Shown: positions 1-7,153 of the stretch, piece after piece
How the letters are laid out: the number at the start of each line of letters is the position of its first letter
How positions within the stretch are numbered: position 1 is the first letter of the stretch
Source of the DNA: Acidipropionibacterium jensenii DSM 20535
GTDB lineage: Bacteria; Actinomycetota; Actinomycetes; Propionibacteriales; Propionibacteriaceae
Assembly (NCBI RefSeq): GCF_000425285.1
Contig: NZ_AUDD01000008.1
Span: 91,417 to 155,416 of the forward strand
Direction: 5' to 3'
Length of the DNA stretch: 64,000 nt
Program-made: the position numbers and the translations under genes
Notes under the pieces: model-generated
What the model was told of the DNA's origin: nothing
Seen by the model: only the letters and a program-made list of their open reading frames with translations
The model's database searches: none

Positions 1-1727
1 AGGACGGCCTGTCGGGATATCCCAGCCGCGCCGAGTCGCCGCACGACTGGGTGGAGAACTCCCACGCCTCGACCTCGCTGTCATGGGCCGAGGGAATGGC
101 CGAGGGGATCCGGCTGACCGGCGGCGACCGGACCGTGGTAGCGGTGATCGGCGACGGGGCACTCACCGGTGGGATGGCCTGGGAGGCGCTGAACTCGATC
201 GCCGCCCAGCAGGACCTGCAGCTGGTCATCGTCGTCAACGACAACGGCCGCTCCTACTACCCGACGGTCGGCGGGCTGGCCAACCAGCTGTCGGCGATCC
301 GCACCGACCCGCGCTACGAGGAGACCCTCGACCGGATCAAGCAGATGGTGACCGACAAGCCCCTGGGGCGTCAGGTCTACGGCCTGATGCACGGCGTCAA
401 GACCGGCATGAAGGACGCCCTGATCGGCAGCCACGGGATCTTCTCGGATCTGGGCATCAAGTACCTGGGACCGGTCGACGGGCACGACGTCGACGCTCTG
501 GAACGAGCCCTGGAACTGGCCAAGCGGTACCGCCAGCCGGTCATCGTCCACGCGATCACCTCCAAGGGGAAGGGCTACCCGGCCGCCGAGCACGACCAGG
601 AGGACCACTTCCACACCGTCGGCGCGGTCGACCCGGTCACCGGCCGGCCGCACGGCGTCAGCGCCGAGGACTCCTGGACCGCGACCTTCGCCCAGACCAT
701 GGTGAGCATCGGCAGGGCCCACCCCGAGGTCGTCGCGATGACCGCCGCGATGCTCCACCCGGTCGGTCTGGCTCCCTTCGCCGAGCGCTTCCCCGACCGG
801 ATCTTCGACGTCGGGATCGCCGAGCAGCACGCCATCACCTCGGCGTCGGGACTGTCGGCGGTCGGCCTGCACCCGGTGGTGGCGCTCTACTCCACCTTCC
901 TCAACCGCGGCTTCGACCAGCTGTTGATGGATGCCGGACTGCATCACCAGGGGGTCACCGTGGTGCTGGACCGGGCCGGTGTGACCGGTTCGGACGGGGC
1001 CAGCCACAACGGGATGTGGGACACCTCGATCTGCGGGATCGTCCCCGGGATGCGGCTGTCGTGTCCCAGGGATCGTCACCATCTGGAGTCGCTGCTGTGG
1101 CAGGCGGTGGGGATCGAGGACGGCCCCACCGTGATCCGCTACTCCAAGGATCGGATGCCCGCCGAGATCCCGGTGCTGCGCAGCACCGGGGACCTGGACG
1201 TGCTGTGGCAGACCTCCCCGTCCGGGCCGGTCGACGTCCTGCTGGTGTGCCACGGTCAGATGTGCTCGGCCACCCTGGCGGCCGCCGAGCTGCTCGCCGG
1301 TGACCTGGGTCTGGACGGCGCCGGGATCGCGGTGGTGAGTCCCCGCTGGGCGCTGCCGGTCGACGAGGAGCTGCTGGCGATGGCGTCGCGGGCGCGCGCC
1401 GTGGTGAGTGTGGAGGACGGGCTGGTGGTCGGCGGTCTGGGGGCGCGGCTGTCCGGTGAGCTGCACGCCCGGGGGGTGTGGACTCCGGTGCTGGAGCTGG
1501 GCATCCCCTCGCAGTACCTGCCGCACGCCTCCCGGTCCAGCCTGCTGCACCGGATCGGGCTGGACGCCGCCGGGATCGCCGGGCGGGTCCGCCAGATGGT
1601 CGACGGTCTGGGCGAGGTGACCAGGCCGCGGCTAGTACAGCAGGCGACTGAGTTCCCCGCAGACCAGGTTGCGCTGCCAGGCACGCGCCCCCAGATCGGC
1701 CAGGAAGGCGTCGACGCCGCGCGGTGA
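1..1727 (+). CDS. dxs: 1-deoxy-D-xylulose-5-phosphate synthase (5'-truncated by window edge)
   Basis: Thiamine-diphosphate enzyme that condenses pyruvate and glyceraldehyde-3-phosphate to DXP, first step of the MEP isoprenoid pathway, cytosolic. The gene runs off the left edge; the reading frame begins at base 3 and codes from the first in-frame codon (DGLSGYPSRAESPHDW). Visible landmarks are the ThDP-binding GDGALTGGMAWEALN stretch, VVNDNGRSYYPTVGG, and the catalytic-domain motif DVGIAEQHAITSASG, followed by a transketolase C-terminal domain. Homologues normally end near the GRVRQMVDGLGEV segment; here the frame continues about 36 codons into the 3' end of the oppositely oriented rnd gene and stops with TGA at 1725-1727. 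The tail therefore probably has no conserved function. Identity is secure; the natural stop position is the only odd point. Confidence 0.97.
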   Translation, partial: DGLSGYPSRAESPHDWVENSHASTSLSWAEGMAEGIRLTGGDRTVVAVIGDGALTGGMAWEALNSIAAQQDLQLVIVVNDNGRSYYPTVGGLANQLSAIRTDPRYEETLDRIKQMVTDKPLGRQVYGLMHGVKTGMKDALIGSHGIFSDLGIKYLGPVDGHDVDALERALELAKRYRQPVIVHAITSKGKGYPAAEHDQEDHFHTVGAVDPVTGRPHGVSAEDSWTATFAQTMVSIGRAHPEVVAMTAAMLHPVGLAPFAERFPDRIFDVGIAEQHAITSASGLSAVGLHPVVALYSTFLNRGFDQLLMDAGLHHQGVTVVLDRAGVTGSDGASHNGMWDTSICGIVPGMRLSCPRDRHHLESLLWQAVGIEDGPTVIRYSKDRMPAEIPVLRSTGDLDVLWQTSPSGPVDVLLVCHGQMCSATLAAAELLAGDLGLDGAGIAVVSPRWALPVDEELLAMASRARAVVSVEDGLVVGGLGARLSGELHARGVWTPVLELGIPSQYLPHASRSSLLHRIGLDAAGIAGRVRQMVDGLGEVTRPRLVQQATEFPADQVALPGTRPQIGQEGVDAAR

Positions 1728-2894
1728 CAGGTCGGTCGGCGGTTGCCAGGCGAGTCGTCGCAGCCAGTCGGGAGAGATGAGGTTCTCCGGCGGCATGGCG
1801 AGGTCGGCGGCCCGCTGGTTCATCGCCGGGCGCACCGCCTCCCAGCGGGCCGCGGCCTCGGGATGGTGGTTCGCCCAGCTGCGCGGCGGTGGCGGACCGT
1901 CGGGCGGCAGGCGCCGGGGAGGGTAGTCCTGCGGGCTGGTGGCCACCGCGGCCTCCACGGCCCGTCGCCAGTCGTCGGTGTAGCGTCGGGCCCGACCGCG
2001 ACGGAATCCGGAGGAGTGTCCGAGCTCCTCGGCGGTGAGGGTGACCCGGTCGCCGGTGTGGGTGCCCAGGGCGGAGATCGCCCGGTCGTTGACGATCCGT
2101 CCCGGAGCGATGTCGGTGCGCCTGGCGATGTCGTTGCGGGCCCACCACAGGTCCTTGACGACCTCCAGACCGGCCCGGGTCCGCACGTCGTGCAGGCCGG
2201 TGGTCCGTCTCCAACGCTGCGGGTCCGGGTCCGGCAGGTCGTCCGGAAGCTCGGCGCCGATCTGGACCAGGTGGTCGAACTCCTCGTCCGCCCAGTCCAG
2301 CTTGCCGGCCTGCCGCAGGTCGGCAATGAGGAGGTCGCGCAGCGGGATGAGCAGTTCGACGTCCAGTGCGGCGTAGACCATCCAGTCGGCCGGCAGGGGG
2401 CGGGTGGACCAGTCGGCGGCGGAGTGCTCCTTGAGCAGGTGGACCCCGAAGTAGTGCTCCACCATCGGTCCCAGGCCGACCCGTGGCAGCCCGAGCAGTC
2501 GGCCGGCCAGTTCGGAGTCGAACAGCCGGGAGGGTCTCAGCCCCTCCATCGCCAGGCAGGGCATGTCCTGGGTGGCGGCGTGCAGGATCCACTCGGTTCC
2601 CGACAGGGCCTCCGCCAGGGGGCCCAGCCCCGATCCGGTGCCGTGGTGGTCCAGGGCGGCGGGATCGACGAGGTGGCTTCCCGATCCGGTGCGGCGCAGC
2701 TGGATGAGGTAGGCGCGGGTGTTGTAGCGGTAGCCGTGGGCGCGCTCTGTGTCGATGGCCACCGGTCCGGTGCCGGCGGCCAGCCGTTCGGCGGTGCGTA
2801 GCAGCGCCTCGGGGGTGTCGACCAGGGGCGGGACGCCCTCGGCAGGGAAGTTGAGGACCGGCAGCTCGGGGCCGTCGGGGTCGGTGTCGCTCAT
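1632..2894 (-). CDS. rnd: Ribonuclease D-like 3'-5' exonuclease with HRDC domain
   Basis: 420 residues. DEDD-superfamily exonuclease implicated in tRNA and structured-RNA 3' processing. The exonuclease domain occupies roughly residues 25-200, with the Exo I acidic motif VAIDTERAHGYRYN, an HAATQDMPCL segment, and the Exo III YAALDVELLIPL motif typical of the DEDDy class. An HRDC domain follows at about residues 215-300, and a second helical part lies at the C terminus. The ATG at 2894 overlaps the stop of the upstream DUF3000 gene (ATGA), so the two are translationally coupled. A much longer open frame continues upstream but is only a shadow of DUF3000. The last 96 bases also encode the dxs tail on the other strand. 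Confidence 0.93.
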   Translation of the reverse strand: MSDTDPDGPELPVLNFPAEGVPPLVDTPEALLRTAERLAAGTGPVAIDTERAHGYRYNTRAYLIQLRRTGSGSHLVDPAALDHHGTGSGLGPLAEALSGTEWILHAATQDMPCLAMEGLRPSRLFDSELAGRLLGLPRVGLGPMVEHYFGVHLLKEHSAADWSTRPLPADWMVYAALDVELLIPLRDLLIADLRQAGKLDWADEEFDHLVQIGAELPDDLPDPDPQRWRRTTGLHDVRTRAGLEVVKDLWWARNDIARRTDIAPGRIVNDRAISALGTHTGDRVTLTAEELGHSSGFRRGRARRYTDDWRRAVEAAVATSPQDYPPRRLPPDGPPPPRSWANHHPEAAARWEAVRPAMNQRAADLAMPPENLISPDWLRRLAWQPPTDLSPRGVDAFLADLGARAWQRNLVCGELSRLLY

Positions 2895-3487
2895 GCGTCG
2901 GCCTCCCACCGGCGGTGTCGTCTGAGCATGACCACTCCCGGGTCGGCCGGCGGAAGCCCGCAGATGTGGCACAACAGATCCTGCCAGGCCGCCAGGTGGG
3001 CGTCGAGCTGGGTCGCGTCGTCGACGAGGGGGGTCCAGGATGCGCGCAGTTCGATGCGGCTCTCCTGGGGCTTGTCGTCCAGGCCGCCGAAGGATCTGCT
3101 CACCACCGAGGTGGCGGTGCCCGCCAGGCAGGTGTAAGGGGCCTTGAGGTTGTCCAGGGCGTCGGTCAGCCAGGACCGGGCCACCCCCGACAGCAGGGGA
3201 TCGGTGGCCATCTCCAGGTCGACCTCGGCCCGCGCGACGGTCACCAGCCGGGTGGTGCCCTGCCATGCCTCCGGGGCCTCGGGGTCATGGAGAATGATGA
3301 GACGGCCCTGTCCCAGGGTCCGGTCCCCCTCACAGACGGTGGCGTCCAGGGCCATCGCGTCCGGGGCGATCCGATGGGGCGCGGGAATCTCGGAGACGGT
3401 GAACTCGTCGCGCCACACGTGGTCGAGGATGTGAGCCCTCACTGCGGGAAAACCGTCGGGAAGATCGATCGGAGTGGGGTTGTTCAC
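2891..3487 (-). CDS. DUF3000 family protein
   Basis: 198 residues, GTG start. This family of unknown function is restricted to actinobacteria and is usually found next to rnd and dxs, as here. The protein is soluble with no signal peptide or membrane segment; the C terminus contains CHICGLPPADPGVVMLRR, typical of the family. No Shine-Dalgarno sequence precedes the GTG. Instead a TAGCCT hexamer lies exactly 6 nt upstream (3494-3499 on the complement), which suggests transcription starts at the start codon (leaderless mRNA). It overlaps rnd by 4 nt. The family assignment rests on remembered family character and synteny; the biochemical role is unknown. Confidence 0.85.
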   Translation of the reverse strand: MNNPTPIDLPDGFPAVRAHILDHVWRDEFTVSEIPAPHRIAPDAMALDATVCEGDRTLGQGRLIILHDPEAPEAWQGTTRLVTVARAEVDLEMATDPLLSGVARSWLTDALDNLKAPYTCLAGTATSVVSRSFGGLDDKPQESRIELRASWTPLVDDATQLDAHLAAWQDLLCHICGLPPADPGVVMLRRHRRWEADA

Positions 3488-3493
3488 ACCAGG

Positions 3494-3499
3494 AGGCTA
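3494..3499 (-). promoter_or_regulatory. Candidate -10 box of the DUF3000-rnd operon
   Basis: TAGCCT on the minus strand, 6 nt before the GTG at 3487, fits the actinobacterial TANNNT -10 consensus and would place the transcription start at the start codon. No clear -35 is visible. Confidence 0.5.
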
Positions 3500-3552
3500 A
3501 CCGTGGGAGGTTCCCCGGTGCCACCGGGCGCGCCGCCCGGGCGGCGAGTCCC

Positions 3553-3984
3553 TCACCGCCCGGTGGGTTCCAGGGTGAGGCAGACCGAGTTGATGCAGTA
3601 CCGCAGATCGGTCGGGGTGTCATACCCCTCGCCCGAGAAGACGTGTCCCAGGTGGGAGTCGCAGGCGGCGCAGCGCACCTCGGTGCGCGGCATCCCGGGC
3701 AGCGAGGTGTCGGTGATGTAACGCACCCGGTCCTCGGCCAGCGGCGAGAAGAAGCTCGGCCATCCGCAGTGGGACTCGAACTTCTCGGTGGAGCGGAACA
3801 GTTCGGCCCCGCAGGCCCGGCAGCGGTAGACCCCCTCGGTGGTGGTGCTGGTGTACTCGCCGGTGAAGGGGGCCTCGGTGGCCGCCTCGCGCAGCACCTT
3901 GAACTCCTGGTCGGTGAGTCGTTGACGCCACTGGTCGGGGGTCATCTGCACCCGGGGGGTGTCGTGGTGGTTCGTGCTGGTCAT
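3553..3984 (-). CDS. msrB: Peptide-methionine (R)-S-oxide reductase
   Basis: 143 residues. Reduces the R epimer of methionine sulfoxide in oxidised proteins. Two zinc-binding CxxC pairs are visible (CRAC and CAAC), as is the GWPSFF substrate loop and the catalytic cysteine in the RYCINS motif near the C terminus. The start at 3984 was chosen over an upstream in-frame ATG (4065) because GAGGAGG lies just upstream and the MTSTNHH N terminus matches the expected family length. Single-gene unit between the DUF3000 operon and the CbiX-like gene, all on the minus strand. Confidence 0.95.
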   Translation of the reverse strand: MTSTNHHDTPRVQMTPDQWRQRLTDQEFKVLREAATEAPFTGEYTSTTTEGVYRCRACGAELFRSTEKFESHCGWPSFFSPLAEDRVRYITDTSLPGMPRTEVRCAACDSHLGHVFSGEGYDTPTDLRYCINSVCLTLEPTGR

Positions 3985-4101
3985 CGGGTCCTCCTCGGCC
4001 GATCGGACGCCGGTCGGTGAGCCTGTGCCCGCCGGTTCTGGCCGATCGTGGTCAGGTGAGGTCAACGCGGTGCGGTGACCCGATGTTCCCGGTCTCGCCG
4101 G

Positions 4102-4851
4102 TCAGTCCCCGCCGGGGTCCTCGGCCACCGACCCCATCGCCGCCGAGCAGTAGCGCTCGAAGGCCCACTGGGCCAGCAGCACGTCGTCGCCGATCGGGGC
4201 CGAGACCACCTCGGCCCCGGCCTCCAGGGCCGCCAGGTCGTGCTCGTGGGACTCGGGGCTGATGCTCACCCACAGGCTGCCGACCGCGACGTGACGGCGT
4301 CCCTCCCGGCGCAGCGAGTGCACCACCTCGGCGACGTGCAGGGCCCCGCTGGAACCACTGGCCTGCCGGACCGGGATGTGGTGGTGCTGGGACCACATCC
4401 GCGACATCCGCGACAGCATGGTGGACCCGCGCCGGTCCCCGGCGTCGGGGGAGGACAGCACCAGGGCGTCGATCTCCTGGGTGTGGGCGCGGTGGGTGGC
4501 CATCCGCATCCGGTCGTCGATGACGCCGAGCAGGGCGGGGGCCGGCCCGAGGGGCCGGGAGATCCGGACCGCCAGGTCCGGATGGGAGGCGCTCAGCAGT
4601 TCGGCGAGGGCCCGGACGGACTCCGGAGGCTCCTTGAGGTGGGTGAGATCCACCGGCACCAGCACGACCTCACTCCAGTCGGGCTTGGGTTCGGGGGGTG
4701 TGGCGGGGGCCGTCTGGGACCCGGCGAAGGAGATCGCGGTCTCGACGTGCGGGTGCTCTCGTGCCAGACGCTGACGCAGCCGGTGCGCAGCGATGGTCGC
4801 CTGCCCGGTCGCAGCCAGCGGCATCACGAGAAGGAGCACCGGTGCCGTCAC
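4102..4851 (-). CDS. CbiX/sirohydrochlorin-chelatase-like protein, probably divergent
   Basis: 249 residues from a GTG with a GGGAGGGG ribosome-binding site. The two-part alpha/beta fold pattern (residues 1-120 and 120-240, each starting with a hydrophobic strand such as APVLLLVMP and DALVLSSPD) resembles the tandem CbiX chelatase domains that insert metal into sirohydrochlorin. The first strand of true chelatases usually ends in a HG(S/T) metal-binding motif; here that position reads MPLAATGQ, so the expected histidine is absent. It could be a structural relative without chelatase activity. The annotation is an inference from fold pattern; I could not compare sequences. An in-frame extension to 4944 exists but lacks an RBS. 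Confidence 0.5.
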   Translation of the reverse strand: MTAPVLLLVMPLAATGQATIAAHRLRQRLAREHPHVETAISFAGSQTAPATPPEPKPDWSEVVLVPVDLTHLKEPPESVRALAELLSASHPDLAVRISRPLGPAPALLGVIDDRMRMATHRAHTQEIDALVLSSPDAGDRRGSTMLSRMSRMWSQHHHIPVRQASGSSGALHVAEVVHSLRREGRRHVAVGSLWVSISPESHEHDLAALEAGAEVVSAPIGDDVLLAQWAFERYCSAAMGSVAEDPGGD

Positions 4852-4939
4852 GGTAGGACCCCTCCCGTCGTCTGTGTCCGCAACATTCTCGCATCGACGC
4901 ACCGGGTCGCGGGGGCCGGGCACCGGAATCTGGCCGAAA

Positions 4940-4979
4940 GACAAGAAAAGGGCCGATCGGCTGGTGCCGACCGGCCCTT
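4940..4979 (-). terminator. Rho-independent terminator of the tRNA-Gly-Cys-Val unit
   Basis: On the minus strand a 14-bp stem with one G-U pair (4966-4979 with 4948-4961) and loop ACCA is followed by a T-rich run (TTTTCTTGTCTTT). It begins 8 nt after the tRNA-Val 3' CCA. Confidence 0.9.
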
Positions 4980-4986
4980 CGTCCGG

Positions 4987-5061
4987 TGGTGGGCGATGCC
5001 AGGTTTGAACTGGCGACCTCTTCCGTGTCAGGGAAGCGCGCTACCGCTGCGCCAACCGCCC
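4987..5061 (-). tRNA. tRNA-Val (GAC)
   Basis: 75 nt including an encoded CCA. The acceptor stem GGGCGGT pairs with ATCGCCC, the anticodon loop is CTGACAC (anticodon GAC), and the T arm is GCCAG/CTGGC. It is last of three minus-strand tRNAs, separated from tRNA-Cys by 1 nt. It is about 85% identical to the plus-strand tRNA-Val at 5423, differing mostly in the anticodon and T arms. Confidence 0.95.
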
Positions 5062-5062
5062 G

Positions 5063-5133
5063 AGGTGGAGACGGGATTTGAACCCGTGTAGACGGATTTG
5101 CAGTCCGTTGCCTCGCCTCTCGGCCACTCCACC
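5063..5133 (-). tRNA. tRNA-Cys (GCA)
   Basis: 71 nt, no encoded CCA. Acceptor stem GGTGGAG/CTCCACC with discriminator U, anticodon stem ACGGA/TCCGT and loop CTGCAAA (anticodon GCA). Middle gene of the minus-strand cluster. Confidence 0.95.
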
Positions 5134-5170
5134 AAGATCGTCTTGGATGAGGTCCGAATGACCTTCTCCG

Positions 5171-5243
5171 AGCGGACGACGGGACTCGAACCCGCGACCC
5201 TCACCTTGGCAAGGTGATGCTCTACCAACTGAGCCACGTCCGC
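5171..5243 (-). tRNA. tRNA-Gly (GCC)
   Basis: 73 nt, no encoded CCA. Acceptor stem GCGGACG/CGTCCGC, anticodon stem TCACC/GGTGA and loop TTGCCAA (anticodon GCC), T arm GCGGG/CCCGT. First gene of the minus-strand tRNA unit. A GATACT hexamer at 5284-5289 (complement) about 40 nt upstream could be its -10 box. Confidence 0.95.
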
Positions 5244-5381
5244 ATGTTTCCGGTCGGCGATCCGCCCGGCGACGGGAAGAAACAGTATCCCACGGCGGCT
5301 GGGGGCGCAAATCTCCTCGCGCCGTCCCCGGGGGAGGGCACCCAGCCCGACGATGCGGATGCGATCGGGGTGCGGGTCCGG

Positions 5382-5411
5382 TTGGACATGACGGCAGAGG
5401 TCTGGCATAGT
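5382..5411 (+). promoter_or_regulatory. Promoter of tRNA-Val (CAC)
   Basis: TTGGAC (5382-5387) and CATAGT (5406-5411) are separated by 18 nt, and the tRNA 5' end follows 11 nt downstream. This is one of the few places in the window with a recognisable -35 element. Confidence 0.65.
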
Positions 5412-5422
5412 CTTCCTCCGCT

Positions 5423-5497
5423 GGGCGGTTGGCGCAGTGGTAGCGCGCTTCGTTCACACCGAAGAGGTCGCGGGTTCGAAACCCGCATCGCCCACCA
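5423..5497 (+). tRNA. tRNA-Val (CAC)
   Basis: 75 nt including an encoded CCA. Acceptor stem GGGCGGT/ATCGCCC, anticodon stem CTTCG/CGAAG with loop TTCACAC (anticodon CAC), T arm GCGGG/CCCGC. It lies on the opposite strand to the Gly-Cys-Val unit and head-to-head with it. Confidence 0.95.
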
Positions 5498-5553
5498 GGA
5501 ACCCCTGTTCGATCAGGGGGCCACAGCAGAACCGCGGAGCACGATGCTCCACC

Positions 5554-5584
5554 ACGAGGAGCGCCCGATCAGGGCGCTCCTCGT
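5554..5584. terminator. Perfect 13-bp hairpin between tRNA-Val and the GH32 gene
   Basis: 5554-5566 pairs perfectly with 5572-5584 around the loop GATCA. It has no T tract. It sits between converging transcription units, so a bidirectional terminator is likely. A smaller 6-bp hairpin (5502-5507/5514-5519) directly follows the tRNA. Confidence 0.65.
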
Positions 5585-5670
5585 GCATGTTCGGGGTGAC
5601 CTCGTGCTGTGCGTGCTGTGCCTTCGACCCGGACGGCTCACCGCGGGTCCGCACCCGAGTACCGCCTGGT

Positions 5671-7050
5671 CTACCGGTGGCCCGGGACGGCCTCGGTGGT
5701 GACGGTGCGCCCCAGCTGCCAGACAAGAGCCCGGGCGGGGGCCTGGATGGTCCACGGCGGCACCTGAGTGGGGTAGACCCGGGTCGTGACCGACCGACCG
5801 GCACTGGTGAAGATCTCCACCACGGACCCGTCGACCAGCACCCTCACCGCCGGACGATCGGCCAAGTCGTCGAAGGCCCCGGTCGCCACGGCGCAGCCGC
5901 CGTCGGCGCGGGGATCCGCGCTGGCCCTGCTGCGATCCACCGAGACGGTGTTCGCATCGGCATCCAGGGCGATGTCCAGGTGCTCGGTCTCGCAGAAGCG
6001 CAACCGGACCGTCCCGGTCTGCGCGGCGGGCAGGACGATCTCTCACTGCGCCCCGACGGTGGCCCCCTGCGCCGCGACGGGTGCACCGAGGCGCAGGGAG
6101 TCGAGTGTCGGGTGCGGCTCGCAGCACAGCCTGCCGTGGTCGAGCCAGGTCCGTCGGGGCAGCGAGATCGCCCCGGACCAGCCGGCCTGCCTGATCCACC
6201 CGGTGGCCCGACCCTCGGTGATCCAGCCGAACAGGACCGGCCCCCAGGGACTGTCCCTCATCACCGATGCGGCGTAGAAGTTCGGCCCGTCGTCGACCCT
6301 GAGCGGGTGCACAGGCCCGCCGAGGGACAGAGCGAGCACCTGGCCCGGCCCGCCGGCCTGCGACCAGGAGCAGACCAGCGCCACCTCGGACCCGTCGACC
6401 GGCAGGATCTGCGGGCACTCCCACCCCTCGCCGGTGTCCTCCCCGGCCACGACAGTCCGCGGAAGGGATGCAAGGTCGTCGACGTGGCGCCACTCCAGAC
6501 CGTCGGCCGACCGGTAGTGGCGGATCGCAGCGACCTGACCGGTCCTCCCGGTCCTCGCCGAGCCGACCGCCATGGACCAGCCGTCCTCATCCCGCCACAC
6601 GAATGGGTCGCGGAACATCGTCACCGACTCCTCGGGTGCCGGATCCTCAACCACTCGAACCGGCGCGCCGAAGCTGGCACCACCGTCGTCGGACTGGGCC
6701 AGGAGCACCGTCTGGAGGGGATCGCCGGCCACCGCCCCGGAGTAGTAGGCGCGAATCGCCGGCCCTGCGCACACCGTGTTCCCAGACCAGACGCCGTCGG
6801 TGTCGGGGCCCCCGGGCAGCGGGGCGATCGCCGGCCGGTGAAGAGTCCAGTGCACCAGATCGGGGCTGGTGGCATGTCCCCACTCGACGGGGATATCCAG
6901 GTCCACCCGTGGACGCGACTGGAAGTACAGGTGGGTCGTCCGGCCGTCGTGGATCGGACCGTTGGGGTCGTTGAGATAGCCGCGGGGAGGGCAGATGTGG
7001 AACTGAGGACGGTGATGGTCGGCGGGGCGGTTCACGCTGCGGGACTCCAT
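5671..7050 (-). pseudogene. GH32 sucrase/fructanase (sucrose-6-phosphate hydrolase-like), interrupted by an in-frame TGA
   Basis: Family 32 glycoside hydrolase that would cleave beta-fructofuranosides such as sucrose or sucrose-6-phosphate. The catalytic five-blade part is intact, with the nucleophile in YLNDPNGP (Asp28), the RDP stabiliser in FRDPFVW, and the acid/base in WECPQ. After VGAQ the frame hits TGA at 6043-6045, then resumes in the same frame with EIVLPAAQTGTVRLRF and about 120 codons of a typical GH32 C-terminal beta-sandwich (GSVVEIF motif) to a TAG at 5671. One base change (TGG to TGA, Trp to stop) explains it. The ATG at 7050 is preferred over the GTG at 7083, whose upstream purines belong to the hairpin at 7084-7115. 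No signal peptide, so cytosolic. It may be a real pseudogene or a sequence error. Confidence 0.85.
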
Positions 7051-7083
7051 TCCGGTCAGGGGGCAAGGGTCGTGGTAGTGCAC

Positions 7084-7115
7084 CGCGGCGGCCTCCCGTC
7101 GGGGAGGCCGCCGCG
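7084..7115 (-). terminator. Perfect 14-bp hairpin downstream of pgm
   Basis: 7084-7097 pairs with 7102-7115 around the loop GTCG, all G/C-rich and without a T tract. It begins 38 nt after the pgm stop and immediately precedes the GH32 gene, so it probably ends pgm transcription. Confidence 0.7.
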
Positions 7116-7153
7116 CAGCCCGGGCCGAGGAGTCGGTCCTCAGCAGGGCCGGA

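Noticed and set aside
3531..3546. 16-bp palindrome after msrB as a terminator
   Set aside because: CGCCGCCCGGGCGGCG is fully self-complementary with no loop and no T tract, and such GC palindromes are expected by chance in this composition.
6043..6045. Selenocysteine at the TGA in the GH32 gene
   Set aside because: GH32 enzymes have no selenoprotein precedent, the position is normally not a cysteine, and no convincing hairpin directly after the TGA was seen.
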